A stretch of DNA of 34,508 nt from NCBI GenBank assembly GCA_019084485.1, contig JAHRFU010000039.1:1-34508 (forward strand). Reading direction: 5' to 3'. A program made the translations under genes and the position numbers. A model generated the notes under the pieces. That model saw only the letters and a program-made list of their open reading frames with translations. It had not been told where the DNA came from and ran no database searches. This stretch comes from Desulforudis sp. (GTDB lineage Bacteria; Bacillota; Desulfotomaculia; Desulfotomaculales; Desulforudaceae). This document shows positions 1 through 8,615 of the stretch, piece by piece (the first letter of the stretch is position 1; every line of letters begins with the position of its first letter).

Positions 1-1296
1 GATGCCCTGCGGATAGTTCTTGACTACCCGGTGACCGGAGCCGGTGGGGGCGGATGGAATGCTCTTTACCATCAGTATCAGTCCTATCCCTACTGGAGTA
101 CCGAGACACACAACTACTTTTTCCAGACCTGGGTAGAGGCCGGGACGGTCGGTTTTCTGGCTGTGCTGGCCTTATGGGGTTTCTTTATTCGGCTACTGGT
201 GCGCCTCTGGCGCTATGGGGAGCAGGGTGGAGTGTGGGTGTCCACTTGGGCGGCGGCGGTCGCGGCCCTGGCTCTCGGGATACACAGTGCCTTTGATTTT
301 GACCTCTCCATGGCGGCGATGGGAATCCTGCTGTGGTGTTGTTTTGGACTGGTGAGGCGTGGAGCGGAGATCGCGGTCTCCGGGGGCGATGAGGCGGAAT
401 CTGCGGAGCGGCGCGGGAAGAAGGATCGGACCGCTGCGGCTGTGGTACCGGCGTCCCGCTTGATTACGGTTGCCCTTGCCGGGACGTTGTGCGCAGCGGT
501 GCTATTGGTCCCGGCGGCCAGTTTCTACTCGGCGGGGAAGGTCGGGGCCGAGGGGGCACGGGCCCTGCTGGAGGCCGATCTGGACCAGGCGGCAGTGTTA
601 TATGAGACGGCTTTGAAACGTGATCCCTTTACGGCATCCTATCCTGGTGACTTGGCCCAGATCTACGCGGTCAAAGCCTTGAGCGGTGAGGTTGGCGCTC
701 TCGAAGAGGCGGTGCGTTATGCCGATCGGGCGGCCAGGCTGGAGCGGTACGGCATAGGGGTGCGCACCACCAACCTGAACGTGTTTAACATGTTGGGCGA
801 TCACGGGCGGGCGGTCTCCGAGGCGGAAGCCCTGTTGCTGACCAATCCGCTGATGATCTCTAATTATGAGATTCTGGCACGGACCTACCTGGCGGCGGCG
901 CGTCACAGCATTGGCCAAGGGGACTTGGCGGCAGCCGGGGGGTATGTGCGTAAAGTTACAGACTTGCCTCGACGGGCGGAAGATCAGTCCAGAATGCTGC
1001 AGCGGGGTAGCTACAGGGGTACCTGGCTTAAGGATGTTGAGGATTACCCAGGTCTGCGGCTTTGCCGTGGGCAGGCGGCTTTCCTGCTGGGGGACTACGA
1101 GACAGCGGAGTTATTGCTCAGGGGCTCGGCAGCGAAGAAGGACTACAAGTGGGAGAGTGAACTCTGGCTGACGGCATTATACCAGCGGGCCGGGGATGAA
1201 GAGCAGGCGAGTACCCTGCTGGTCCGCCTGCAGGAGGAGAAAGCGGAAGCTGTGGAACTGTTTGCGGAAGTGTTGGCCTTACCGGAGCTGCAATAA
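1..1296 (+). CDS. O-antigen ligase/polymerase family membrane protein with TPR tail (5' partial)
   Basis: The reading frame is open from base 1, so the start lies outside the window. The first ~50 residues match the end of a Wzy_C (O-antigen ligase/polymerase) domain: a D-Y-P-V-x-G-x-G-x-G stretch followed by T-H-N-Y-F-F-Q and W-V-E-A-G. Three hydrophobic segments follow (about residues 45-70, 80-115 and 155-185 counted from base 1). The last ~240 residues are soluble, alanine and leucine rich, and have the A-x-x-x-Y-E-x-A-L-x-x-D-P pattern of tetratricopeptide repeats. Such proteins polymerise or ligate lipid-linked polysaccharide at the membrane. The downstream chain-length protein (21 bases away), kinase and phosphatase support a role in exopolysaccharide or capsule assembly. 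The family assignment is fairly secure; the exact polymer is unknown. Confidence 0.75.
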   Translation, partial: DALRIVLDYPVTGAGGGGWNALYHQYQSYPYWSTETHNYFFQTWVEAGTVGFLAVLALWGFFIRLLVRLWRYGEQGGVWVSTWAAAVAALALGIHSAFDFDLSMAAMGILLWCCFGLVRRGAEIAVSGGDEAESAERRGKKDRTAAAVVPASRLITVALAGTLCAAVLLVPAASFYSAGKVGAEGARALLEADLDQAAVLYETALKRDPFTASYPGDLAQIYAVKALSGEVGALEEAVRYADRAARLERYGIGVRTTNLNVFNMLGDHGRAVSEAEALLLTNPLMISNYEILARTYLAAARHSIGQGDLAAAGGYVRKVTDLPRRAEDQSRMLQRGSYRGTWLKDVEDYPGLRLCRGQAAFLLGDYETAELLLRGSAAKKDYKWESELWLTALYQRAGDEEQASTLLVRLQEEKAEAVELFAEVLALPELQ

Positions 1297-1317
1297 ACGG
1301 ACAAGGAGCGTTAGCAA

Positions 1318-2646
1318 GTGAACGAGAAATCGAAGGAACAGGATTTTGCCGAGGACGTCATCGACCTGCGCGTGGTGTTTAAAACCCTTAACAAGTGGCG
1401 GATGGTCATTGCCATCGGTACATTCCTGGCGGTCCTGACCAGTGGTATTCTGAGCTTTTTCCTTTTGCAGCCGGTCTACGAGGCCAATACCCTGGTGATG
1501 GCGACACAGGCGGCCGACCGGCAGCGGGTGGTGGATCAGGGCGGGCTGGAGGACGTGGTCGGGAGCCTGTCCCGGATTCCCGTGATGACTATGAGTACTT
1601 ACCTTGGTCAGATCCAGAGTGAGGCCCTGATGGAGCGGGTGATCAACGAGCTAAAGTTGGATCGGGGGCTTTATGGCCCGACGACGTTGCTGAGTATGGT
1701 TAATGCCAGGGTAATCAAGGATGCCAACCTGATTGAGATCCGGGTTCAGAATACTGATCCGGTCTTAGCGCGTGACATTGCCAACACCATTAACAGCGAG
1801 TATCTTAAACTGCTGTCCGAGAAGAACGAGGAGCAGATGGCCCGTTCGGTGACCTTCCTCGAGAAGCAGCGGGACGAGACGCTCAAGCGATTAGATACTG
1901 CCTTTAATAACCTGAAGGAATTCGAGGGTCAGCCGCGCAGCGTGGGGGTGCTGGACAAGGAGTTTGCGCGGAAGTCGGATGATTTGGCCCGGTACAAGTC
2001 ACAGCTGAACGTGGCCGTGGTCGAACTGCATCAGGCCAACGCCGGGATTCTGCTGATGGAGGCGGAGTTAAAGGACACACCGCAGACGGTGAGCGTGGAG
2101 AAAGTCACAGAGAGCGGTACGATAATGAATGTGCAGGAGACCAACCCGGTGTACGTGGCTCTGTCCCAGAGACTGAGCGAGCGAAAGGCGGCCCAGGCCG
2201 AGAAGTCGGCGGAGGTGGATGCGGTGAGTCAGCTGATCGCCGTGCTGGACGGAGAGACGGAAGTCCTGCTGATGGAGCTTACGGAGAAGCGGGCGAAGCT
2301 CGACCGGCTGCAGGAAGAAGTGGATCGGCTGCAGTCTACGGCGAATCTGTTGGCCCAGAAGGCTACCGAGACCCAGATTGCCCGCTCGATCGACCTGGGG
2401 CAGACTTCCGTGGTCGTGGTCTCTCCGGCGAATACACCCACCAACCCGGTCAAACCGAATAAGAAACTGAACATTGCGGTGGCCTTCGTTCTCGGACTGA
2501 TGGTGTTTGTGGCTTTGGCCTTTGTGCTGGAGCACCTGGACTACCACATCAAGACACCGGAGGATGTGGAGCAGCACTTGGGCCTGCCGGTCCTTGGGAT
2601 GATCCCGAAGGTGGATTCCAAGTCCGTCCGTCGCTCGGGCTATTGA
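1318..2646 (+). CDS. Wzz/GNVR-type polysaccharide chain-length determinant (BY-kinase activator)
   Basis: This 442-residue protein has the Wzz layout. It has a cytoplasmic N-terminus, a first membrane segment at about residues 29-50, a long extracytoplasmic region rich in heptad-like charged/leucine stretches (about 165-350, coiled coil), a P-x-x-P-type segment, and a second membrane segment near residues 385-410. A short tail resembles the CapA/CpsC-type C-terminus (H-L-G-L-P-V-L-G-x-I-P). The GTG start at 1318 is preceded by AAGGAG at a normal distance. Proteins of this family set polymer length and activate the separate cytoplasmic tyrosine kinase, which is encoded just downstream. The length and two-segment topology fit the longer GumC/Wzz type. 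Operon membership is inferred from spacing. Confidence 0.85.
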   Translation: MNEKSKEQDFAEDVIDLRVVFKTLNKWRMVIAIGTFLAVLTSGILSFFLLQPVYEANTLVMATQAADRQRVVDQGGLEDVVGSLSRIPVMTMSTYLGQIQSEALMERVINELKLDRGLYGPTTLLSMVNARVIKDANLIEIRVQNTDPVLARDIANTINSEYLKLLSEKNEEQMARSVTFLEKQRDETLKRLDTAFNNLKEFEGQPRSVGVLDKEFARKSDDLARYKSQLNVAVVELHQANAGILLMEAELKDTPQTVSVEKVTESGTIMNVQETNPVYVALSQRLSERKAAQAEKSAEVDAVSQLIAVLDGETEVLLMELTEKRAKLDRLQEEVDRLQSTANLLAQKATETQIARSIDLGQTSVVVVSPANTPTNPVKPNKKLNIAVAFVLGLMVFVALAFVLEHLDYHIKTPEDVEQHLGLPVLGMIPKVDSKSVRRSGY

Positions 2647-2690
2647 TTTAGGATCTCGGTCTTGTTTGCAGAGAGGGAGGGTAATACCGG

Positions 2691-3410
2691 ATGCTGAACA
2701 GCAGTGGCAACGTAAGCTACGTGGATCTGATCACCCACAAGTATCCGAAGTCAGCGGCGGCGGAGGCTTTCCGTACTATGCGTACCAACCTGGGGTTTGC
2801 CGCCCCGGACTCCCCCGCCAGGGTGATAATGGCGACCAGTGCGGGGCCTGGTGACGGGAAGACGACCACGATAACCAACCTGGCGGTAGTGCTGACCCAA
2901 GCCGGACACAGTGTGTGCCTGGTGGACTGTGACCTGCGCAAGCCCCGTCTACACAAGATTTTTGGCCTGGAGAATAACCTGGGGTTGACCAACCTCTTGC
3001 TCCAGAAGGCGACTCTGGACGAAGTAATTGTACCTTCTGAGGTCAACGGGCTGCATTTGCTGTTCAGCGGACCAATTCCGCCAAACCCGGCCGAACTCCT
3101 GGGGTCTGAGCGGATCAAGGAGTTGTGGCCGTCTTTGCTGGAGCGTTTCAATTATGTTCTGGTGGATGCCCCGCCGGTTCTGGCCGTAACTGATGCTTCC
3201 CTTTTGGCCGGTCAGTTGGACGGTGTGATTTTGGTAGTTAATTCCGTGACCAGCAGGGTTGATCGGGTTCAGGAAGCCAAGGACTATATTTTGAAGGCCA
3301 ATGGCCGCATTCTGGGAGTGGTGCTGAACCAGCTTCGGATGTCCAACAAAGATTACAGCTACTATTATTACTACCATAGTAAGAGTAAAGCAGACCAGAT
3401 CCGTCTATAA
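2691..3410 (+). CDS. BY-kinase, CpsD/CapB-type tyrosine-protein kinase
   Basis: This 239-residue cytoplasmic kinase carries the bacterial tyrosine kinase motifs. Walker A is S-A-G-P-G-D-G-K-T-T-T (residues 50-60), Walker A' is V-D-C-D-L-R-K-P-R (78-86), and Walker B is V-L-V-D-A-P-P near residue 160. The C-terminus carries a tyrosine cluster (Y222 and Y224-Y228), the usual autophosphorylation site. The E-A-F-R-T-M-R-T-N segment near residue 25 is the typical oligomerisation motif. In Gram-positive bacteria the kinase is separate from its transmembrane activator, which matches the preceding gene. It probably controls polymer synthesis through cycles of phosphorylation, reversed by the phosphatase encoded 4 bases downstream. 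The ATG at 2691 follows GAGGGAGG. Confidence 0.93.
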   Translation: MLNSSGNVSYVDLITHKYPKSAAAEAFRTMRTNLGFAAPDSPARVIMATSAGPGDGKTTTITNLAVVLTQAGHSVCLVDCDLRKPRLHKIFGLENNLGLTNLLLQKATLDEVIVPSEVNGLHLLFSGPIPPNPAELLGSERIKELWPSLLERFNYVLVDAPPVLAVTDASLLAGQLDGVILVVNSVTSRVDRVQEAKDYILKANGRILGVVLNQLRMSNKDYSYYYYYHSKSKADQIRL

Positions 3411-3414
3411 GGGG

Positions 3415-4242
3415 ATGCTCCATGCTGCAGATACTGAAGGTGATAAAGGCTTGATTGATATCCATGCGCATATCCTGCCCGGTGTGGATGACGGGGCCGG
3501 AAATGGGGCCGAGGCGGTCGAGGCCGCTCGGCTGGCGTTTTCTCTCGGGGTGGAGCACATTGTGGCCACCCCGCACGTTATTCCGGGTGTCTATCGGAAC
3601 GACCGGAACACAGTGCTGGAAGCGGTAGCCGGGCTTCAGCGACTGCTGGACGAGCAGGGGGTATCTGTTCAGGTATTTCCTGGGGCGGAGTACTATGTGG
3701 AGCCGGACTTGCCGGAAAAGGCGGGTCGGGGTGAGTTGGTGACTTTAAATAACCAGGGGCGGCACGTGCTCGTGGAGCTACCGATCCAGAGTATACCGGG
3801 GTATGTAGACCGGGTTCTCTTTGACCTTCTTGTTCAAGGGGTGACCCCGGTGTTGGCTCACCCAGAGCGCAATGCGGTGCTGGCTAAGGAACCGGATCGG
3901 CTGTACCAACTGATCCAAAAGGGTGTTCTGGTGCAGGTTACCGCCGGGAGTCTGGTGGGGATGTTCGGGCGGGAGGTACGGGCCGCTGCCGTGTTGTTTG
4001 TCCGGCAACGGTGGGTACACTTTGTAGCCTCGGATTTGCACGGTCCGGGCGGGCGGCTTTCGTCGTTTTTGGAAGCAGTGGACGTTCTCGATGGTATGGT
4101 GGGGGCCGAGGCGCGTAAGCTTTTGGTAGCGGAAAACCCCCGGCGGGTCTTGGATGGGTTGCCGGTGGCCGTGGGTGAGCCGTTAGCGGTCAGCCGGCGG
4201 ACAGGGTTCTTTGGGCGGATGACCGAACGGGGGAGAAAATAG
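3415..4242 (+). CDS. PHP-type tyrosine-protein phosphatase, CpsB/YwqE family
   Basis: This is a metal-dependent phosphatase of the PHP superfamily that dephosphorylates BY-kinases. Visible metal-ligand motifs are D-I-H-A-H near residues 15-19, T-P-H near 55, an E-Y pair near 92-93, A-H-P-E-R-N near 145 and S-D-L-H-G near 205. The overall length of about 260-275 fits CpsB/YwqE. The annotated ATG (3415) is only 4 bases after the kinase stop and has AAGGGG very close to it. A TTG at 3451, preceded by GAAGG and AAAGG, would give a protein starting L-I-D-I-H, closer to family members. The start is therefore uncertain; the function is not. With the kinase and Wzz protein it forms a standard phosphoregulatory trio. 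Confidence 0.9.
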   Translation: MLHAADTEGDKGLIDIHAHILPGVDDGAGNGAEAVEAARLAFSLGVEHIVATPHVIPGVYRNDRNTVLEAVAGLQRLLDEQGVSVQVFPGAEYYVEPDLPEKAGRGELVTLNNQGRHVLVELPIQSIPGYVDRVLFDLLVQGVTPVLAHPERNAVLAKEPDRLYQLIQKGVLVQVTAGSLVGMFGREVRAAAVLFVRQRWVHFVASDLHGPGGRLSSFLEAVDVLDGMVGAEARKLLVAENPRRVLDGLPVAVGEPLAVSRRTGFFGRMTERGRK

Positions 4243-4265
4243 TGGAAATCTGGTCGGAAAAAGGT

Positions 4266-4295
4266 TTGCAATCAACTGACAAGCTATGGTAATAT
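4266..4295 (+). promoter_or_regulatory. Candidate sigma-A-type promoter for the surface protein gene
   Basis: TTGCAA (4266-4271) and TAATAT (4290-4295) are separated by 18 bases, and lie upstream of the AAGGAGG site of the next gene. The match is reasonable but based on sequence alone. Confidence 0.4.
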
Positions 4296-4358
4296 CTGCT
4301 TGAGTGGGGTAATATACCCTCGCTTCCATTCCTGTCTGGGAAGGAGGTGAAATATGTA

Positions 4359-5903
4359 ATGGGCAAATTGTATTCAAACAGAACTATCTTGGGCAATATC
4401 GCCCTAGTGGTGTTCGTCGCGTTCCTGGTTACGCTGACTTTTGGTTCGCTGAATCCTGCTTTCGCTCAGACGGCAACAAACTCCGGTACCGTCTCGATCG
4501 GCGGTGCCAATAAGGACTATACCGTTCAGGCGGACAGATCCGGGGCCACTGTGACGTTTAGCGTAACCATCTCTCCGCTAACCCGTCCGCAGTTCGACGC
4601 AGTGACCATCAAGTTCTTCGACGGAGCCGGTACTGCTGTAGGTCAAGTTTATGGCGCAACCTACGCGCAGGCTTACCAGCAGATTTCGGCTGGGGTATAC
4701 GGATTCGTGTATAGCTGGGTGTACACCTTTGCAGCTACACCGAATGATGTTCAGATCCGTATCTATGAGGGTCCGGAACTGACGGAGAGAAAATCCATTA
4801 CGCTCGATGTGAGGACTCCTCCTCCTTCCGGCGGTGGCGCTCCGGCACCTGCTCCGGCACCGACTCCGACAGTGCCGAATGCAACCGTTGTGAGCAGTAC
4901 TGCTGTGACGTCGCAGACGACCACGACACCGGATGGCAAGAGGGTACAGACCTTTACCGTTCAGGCGACGGCAACGACAGACATCCAGAAGGCCAAGACT
5001 GAAGGCAAGACCACGGTCGAGATCCAGATCGCTCCTGCAGCGACCACGACCTCTACGGTCGTCAACATTCCGACCAACGTGCTGCAGAGTGCACAGGGAC
5101 TGAACGTGGCGATCACCACCCCGAATGCTATGCTGGAGCTTCCGCCAGCATTGGTGGCAGCCTTAGCGGCGGCTGGACAGGGCCTGTCTCTTACCGTGGA
5201 GAGTGGCAATGCCAGTACGGTAGCTAACGAAGTGGCAAACACCCCTGGAGCACGCGGAGCCGTGGTTCTGGGCACGCCGACCGTGATCAAGACAGCGATC
5301 AAGGGTAACACCAACGTTACTCTGCCGTTGAAGGGCATCACGATACCGGCAGATCCGGAGGCCAAAGCCGCCTTCTTAGCCAGCCTAGCGGTGTTCGCGA
5401 TCCACAGCGACGGTGAGAAGAAGATCATCTCGGGAACTATCGTGTACGACAAGGATAATAATCCGATCGGCATCAAGTTCCAGGTTGACAAGTTCAGCAC
5501 GTTCGCAGTGGTCAAGGTAGATAAACTGGTCAAGGTTATCACCCTGAAGATTGGTGATACCAAGGCCACAGTCGGTGACCAGCCGTACACTCTGGATGCT
5601 GAGCCGTTTGTGAAGGCTAAGGTGAACCGCACGCTGGTTCCGGTGCGCTTCATCGCCGAGGCCTTGGACGCCAAAGTTGAGTGGAAGGCTAACACGAGGC
5701 AGGTTGTGGTCATTGACGGCGCCGAGATCGTTCTCACCATCAATTCAAGTAAAGTGCTAGTCAACGGACTAGACAAGACCTTGGATTGTCCGGCAGAGAT
5801 CATCAGCAGCCGCACCTTCGTTCCGCTCCGCTTCGTGAGCGAAACCCTAGGTGCCAAGGTAGCCTACGACGCCAAGACCAAGGAGATCACGATAACCCGC
5901 TAG
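4359..5903 (+). CDS. Secreted surface protein with Cu-amine-oxidase-N-like domain
   Basis: The ATG at 4359 is preceded by AAGGAGG (4341-4347). The longer frame opening at GTG 4347 would place its start inside the ribosome binding site, so it is not preferred. The protein has about 514 residues. A signal peptide (hydrophobic run about residues 12-32 ending P-A-F-A-Q) implies export. An N-terminal beta-rich region of about 110 residues is followed by a Pro/Ala/Gly linker near residues 155-170 and a Thr/Val-rich middle region. The last ~115 residues match the copper amine oxidase N-terminal-like domain, with two copies of the T-x-V-P-x-R-F core (L-V-P-V-R-F-I-A-E-A-L and F-V-P-L-R-F-V-S-E-T-L). 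This module is common in cell-surface proteins of clostridia and Desulfotomaculum-like bacteria and does not imply oxidase activity. The function is unknown; a cell-wall or S-layer associated role is inferred. Confidence 0.8.
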   Translation: MGKLYSNRTILGNIALVVFVAFLVTLTFGSLNPAFAQTATNSGTVSIGGANKDYTVQADRSGATVTFSVTISPLTRPQFDAVTIKFFDGAGTAVGQVYGATYAQAYQQISAGVYGFVYSWVYTFAATPNDVQIRIYEGPELTERKSITLDVRTPPPSGGGAPAPAPAPTPTVPNATVVSSTAVTSQTTTTPDGKRVQTFTVQATATTDIQKAKTEGKTTVEIQIAPAATTTSTVVNIPTNVLQSAQGLNVAITTPNAMLELPPALVAALAAAGQGLSLTVESGNASTVANEVANTPGARGAVVLGTPTVIKTAIKGNTNVTLPLKGITIPADPEAKAAFLASLAVFAIHSDGEKKIISGTIVYDKDNNPIGIKFQVDKFSTFAVVKVDKLVKVITLKIGDTKATVGDQPYTLDAEPFVKAKVNRTLVPVRFIAEALDAKVEWKANTRQVVVIDGAEIVLTINSSKVLVNGLDKTLDCPAEIISSRTFVPLRFVSETLGAKVAYDAKTKEITITR

Positions 5904-5905
5904 TA

Positions 5906-5960
5906 GGTTATCCACAAAAGGGGACAGGCTACTTTTTGAAGTAGCCTGTCCCTTACTTTT
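5906..5960 (+). repeat. REP-like palindromic element R1 with DnaA-box sequence
   Basis: TTATCCACA (5908-5916) is followed by a 14-base perfect stem, GGGACAGGCTACTT (5921-5934), with its complement at 5939-5952 around the loop TTTG. A T-rich stretch follows, so it may also terminate the surface protein transcript. It begins 3 bases after the stop codon. Confidence 0.85.
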
Positions 5961-5993
5961 TGGAAACGGGTAGTATTAGGGAAGGAATAGCAA

Positions 5994-6200
5994 GTCCTTG
6001 GAAAGGTTCTTAATCTGTTAATACTGTGAGTCCAGTTCGGAGAGAAATCCCCATATGTGTCTGAGAAAGTTCCTGATGTCACCGGTGTCTTCGATGAGAA
6101 TGCTGTAGAGTTCTTCGTCAGCGACCGCTGATCGCCGTCTGTAAACCGGTTGCATATCAAGGAAAAGGCGTCGTGACGCTACTTCTTGGGCGATCCGGTA
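5994..6200 (-). pseudogene. Remnant of a HepT-like (HEPN) toxin gene
   Basis: On the minus strand a frame without a start at its upstream end translates to a conserved-looking fragment. It has R-R-L-F-L-D-M-Q-P-V-Y, then E-E-L-Y, then D-I-R-N-F-L-R-H-I-W-G-F and a stop after S-Q-Y. The R-x-F-x-x-H pattern near the end resembles the R-x(4-6)-H catalytic region of HEPN ribonuclease toxins. The upstream end runs into repeat R2, suggesting the gene was cut there. Assignment is by eye and tentative; it could also be an unrelated short protein end. Nothing else was recognised between the two repeats. Confidence 0.35.
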
Positions 6201-6256
6201 TCCACAAAGAGGGACATATCCACAAAGAGGGACAGGCTACTTTTTAAGTGTGTCCC
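6198..6256 (+). repeat. REP-like element R2 (degenerate)
   Basis: Two direct copies of TATCCACAAAGAGGGACA (GTATCCACA at 6198, ATATCCACA at 6216) are followed by GGCTACTTTTTAAG. GGGACA (6229-6234) pairs with TGTCCC (6251-6256). It is the same family as R1 but with one-base variants of the DnaA-box-like core. Confidence 0.75.
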
Positions 6257-6394
6257 CCGCAAGGAATTAATGTTGGAAGCTGGAACGCATACGGCCTAAG
6301 ATGTCCAGGTTTATGCTATACTTGTCGAAAAATCATGTCATCGATCGTGTCGGTGACTGCCGGTTACAGGTACGGAAAGAAGGTGCGGACAAGG

Positions 6395-8275
6395 GTGAGT
6401 AGCATCAAGGCAGGGGTACTGGATGAAAAAGGGCGGGCGCTACTGGAGGAAGGACGGTTCGGCGAGGCGGCAGAAGTTTTTCAGAAGGCCTACCGGTTGG
6501 ACGACAACCCTGTTCTAGCGAACAACCTGGCTACTGCCTGTTTTTACGGCGGGGAGGTGGAGCGGGCTCTAGAAACCCTGGCACCGAACATCCGGCCCGG
6601 CGCGTCGTTCAACCCTTATGCCCACGGTCTGGCGGCTCAGATCCTGGCGTCCTTGGGGCGGGAAGCGGAGGCGCGCGGTGAGCTTCGGGAGGCGGTACGG
6701 GACTTCGACGACGGTCTGGCTGCTCTGCGCCGGGAGGGAACGGTGCCACGTGCCTGGAGGGAGTACACCGTCATGGTGTTGAGGGCGGCGGGGCGCCTAG
6801 ATGAGCACCGCCTCGTTTACGATCTGTATAGCCGCTGGCAGAGTTTGCACGTGAGCTGGGAGTGCGGCTACCTGGCGGGCGTGGCGGCCTTTAATCTAAA
6901 GCGGTTCGTCCAGGCGGCCAAGTATTGGGCGGCGGCCGGAAAAATGGGTCGGTTGGCGGGGGCTGTGCAACGGGTGGCGCTGTTGGCGGATCGAGGTCAC
7001 ATTCCCCATTTCTCTGTAGAATATGAGCTCCCGACCACAGATCGACTGTCCAGCCTGGCTATCGAGGCCGCGGCTTCCGAGGAAGAGCGCTACCGGTATG
7101 CTGAGCGGGGAATGGTGCGCCTGTACCTGCTGGCCGGGGCTCTGGATTCCGAGGCCGATGATAAGATGATCAAGCCCTTCTTGAATACCCTGGTCGCTTA
7201 CGGTGGTGACTGGGGTCGACGGCTGGGGCAGGCTTTGCTTGGGGCGGGCGGCGTAGCGCAAGGTGTAAAGGTCGCGGCCGCTGCGGCTTTGGTGGATAGC
7301 GGCGTGTATCAACTAGATGAGCCGATTCCGGTTATTGTGGACGGTCGGCAAGAAACAATCCGGATTCATAAGATAGCCGTTGCGGAAGAGGGGGATCCGG
7401 AGCTGGATGAGGTTGTGGCTCGTGCTGGCCGCCTGCGTGCGGAGGAGAAGTACGAGGAAGCTCTGGCACTCCTAGAGGAATTGCAATTAGAGGGCCGGTT
7501 TTACCCACCTGCCGTGATGATGCAGGCCAATCTGTACCGTCAGTTGGAGCAGATCGGGGAGGGTAGGCGTCTGCTGGAGACGCTGGAGGAGATGTATCCG
7601 GGTGAGCCCACAGTCTTGTTTAACCTGGCTGCGGTGTGGTGTGAGCTGGAGAACCCCGAGAAGGCGGTATCCTACCTGGAGCGGCTCGAGGAGAGCTTGA
7701 AGCAACCGGGTGTTGCTGGCGATTTCCGGGAGAAAGTGGCCTTTTTGCAGCAGCAGGTAGCCGACTTAGTACGAACCGCACACGTTGAGGAACTGTTCGA
7801 ACTAGCGGCGGAAGAGCAGCGAGCAACGGTGGAGGCAAAACCCTTAATCTTAAACGCAACACTGACTAGGGGATTGAAAAATATGCCCGCCATCTGGCTG
7901 GACGGCATGTGCGATGACTGGGAGATTCGGCCCGTCCGTACCCGGAAGGAGCGGGAAGAAGAAATTATCGCGTACCTGGGGGACGACGGCAATCTGGGGA
8001 GGCTGGTTGCGAAACTGGACGAGGATGAGGTCGAACTCTTGCGCTTTCTTCTGGGAAAGGGTGGTTGGAGCAAGATGGGCAGCGTGAGCCGCAGGTTCGG
8101 TACGATGGACGGTGACGGCTATTTCTGGAACGAGCTGGCTCCCGTTTCTCCGTTGGGCTCCCTTTGGTCCCAAGCCCTGGTTATGGTCGGCAGGACACAG
8201 ATCGACGGGCGCTACTACCGGGTCGCAGTGATTCCCGCCGAACTGCGGGAAAAACTCCCCATACTCCTAGGTTAA
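6395..8275 (+). CDS. Tetratricopeptide-repeat protein, function unknown
   Basis: The frame is open from 6248, but the upstream part overlaps repeat R2 and has no family-like sequence. GTG 6395, 8 bases after AAGAAGGTG, gives a natural start just before a TPR-like helix (G-R-F-G-E-A-A-E-V-F-Q-K-A-Y). GTG 6383 is an alternative. The ~626-residue protein has helical repeats at about residues 10-130 and again at 330-450 (E-E-A-L-A-L-L-E-E-L and F-N-L-A-A-V-W-C-E-L-E-N-P). Its C-terminal ~130-residue domain is rich in acidic residues, with a W-L-D-G-M-C-D-D-W core. There is no signal peptide or membrane segment, so it is cytoplasmic. It stands alone between repeats. TPR proteins act as scaffolds; I cannot name a partner. 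Confidence 0.75.
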   Translation: MSSIKAGVLDEKGRALLEEGRFGEAAEVFQKAYRLDDNPVLANNLATACFYGGEVERALETLAPNIRPGASFNPYAHGLAAQILASLGREAEARGELREAVRDFDDGLAALRREGTVPRAWREYTVMVLRAAGRLDEHRLVYDLYSRWQSLHVSWECGYLAGVAAFNLKRFVQAAKYWAAAGKMGRLAGAVQRVALLADRGHIPHFSVEYELPTTDRLSSLAIEAAASEEERYRYAERGMVRLYLLAGALDSEADDKMIKPFLNTLVAYGGDWGRRLGQALLGAGGVAQGVKVAAAAALVDSGVYQLDEPIPVIVDGRQETIRIHKIAVAEEGDPELDEVVARAGRLRAEEKYEEALALLEELQLEGRFYPPAVMMQANLYRQLEQIGEGRRLLETLEEMYPGEPTVLFNLAAVWCELENPEKAVSYLERLEESLKQPGVAGDFREKVAFLQQQVADLVRTAHVEELFELAAEEQRATVEAKPLILNATLTRGLKNMPAIWLDGMCDDWEIRPVRTRKEREEEIIAYLGDDGNLGRLVAKLDEDEVELLRFLLGKGGWSKMGSVSRRFGTMDGDGYFWNELAPVSPLGSLWSQALVMVGRTQIDGRYYRVAVIPAELREKLPILLG

Positions 8276-8276
8276 G

Positions 8277-8320
8277 TTATCCACAAAGAGGGACAGGCTA
8301 CTTTTTAGGCAGCCTGTCCC
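8277..8320 (+). repeat. REP-like element R3 with DnaA-box sequence
   Basis: TTATCCACA (8277-8285) is followed by GGGACAGGCT (8290-8299), which pairs with AGCCTGTCCC (8311-8320) across an 11-base loop. It starts 1 base after the stop of the TPR gene, and T-rich sequence follows, so it may double as a terminator. Confidence 0.85.
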
Positions 8321-8324
8321 CCTT

Positions 8325-8500
8325 GTTTTTCCGAGACGGGACAGGTGCTCATTCCGGTCTGGTCTGCTTCGGCCTGAAAGACGGAATGGTTTTCTTCAAG
8401 AAAGATCAAGTCCAGCTTCAGTGGTCGAAACAGTTCTTCCAGTTCATTATAGAGGGCGGCATAGAGTCTGTGTCGTCTCGCGGGAGGGGGCAGAGAAGCC
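8325..8500 (-). pseudogene. Remnant of an MNT-type nucleotidyltransferase
   Basis: Reading the minus strand through this gap gives R-R-H-R-L-Y-A-A-L-Y-N-E-L-E-E-L-F and then L-D-L-I-F-L-E-E-N-H-S-V-F-Q-A-E. This is the pattern seen in the C-terminal half of minimal nucleotidyltransferases (a core of L-D-L-V-F-L). The G-S-x(n)-D-x-D half is missing, and the downstream end runs into repeat R3. It is judged a fragment of an antitoxin-like gene. Evidence is pattern recognition only. The rest of the 8321-8615 gap shows no gene. Confidence 0.35.
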
Positions 8501-8615
8501 TTGGTGACCAGGTTTTGGATATTGCGTCAATGTAGCAGCTGCTAGCCAAGGGTGTGAGATACTATGGCCTCGAGGGATTTGACCGGCTACCGGCTTGGAT
8601 GGGAATAAGGAAAGA

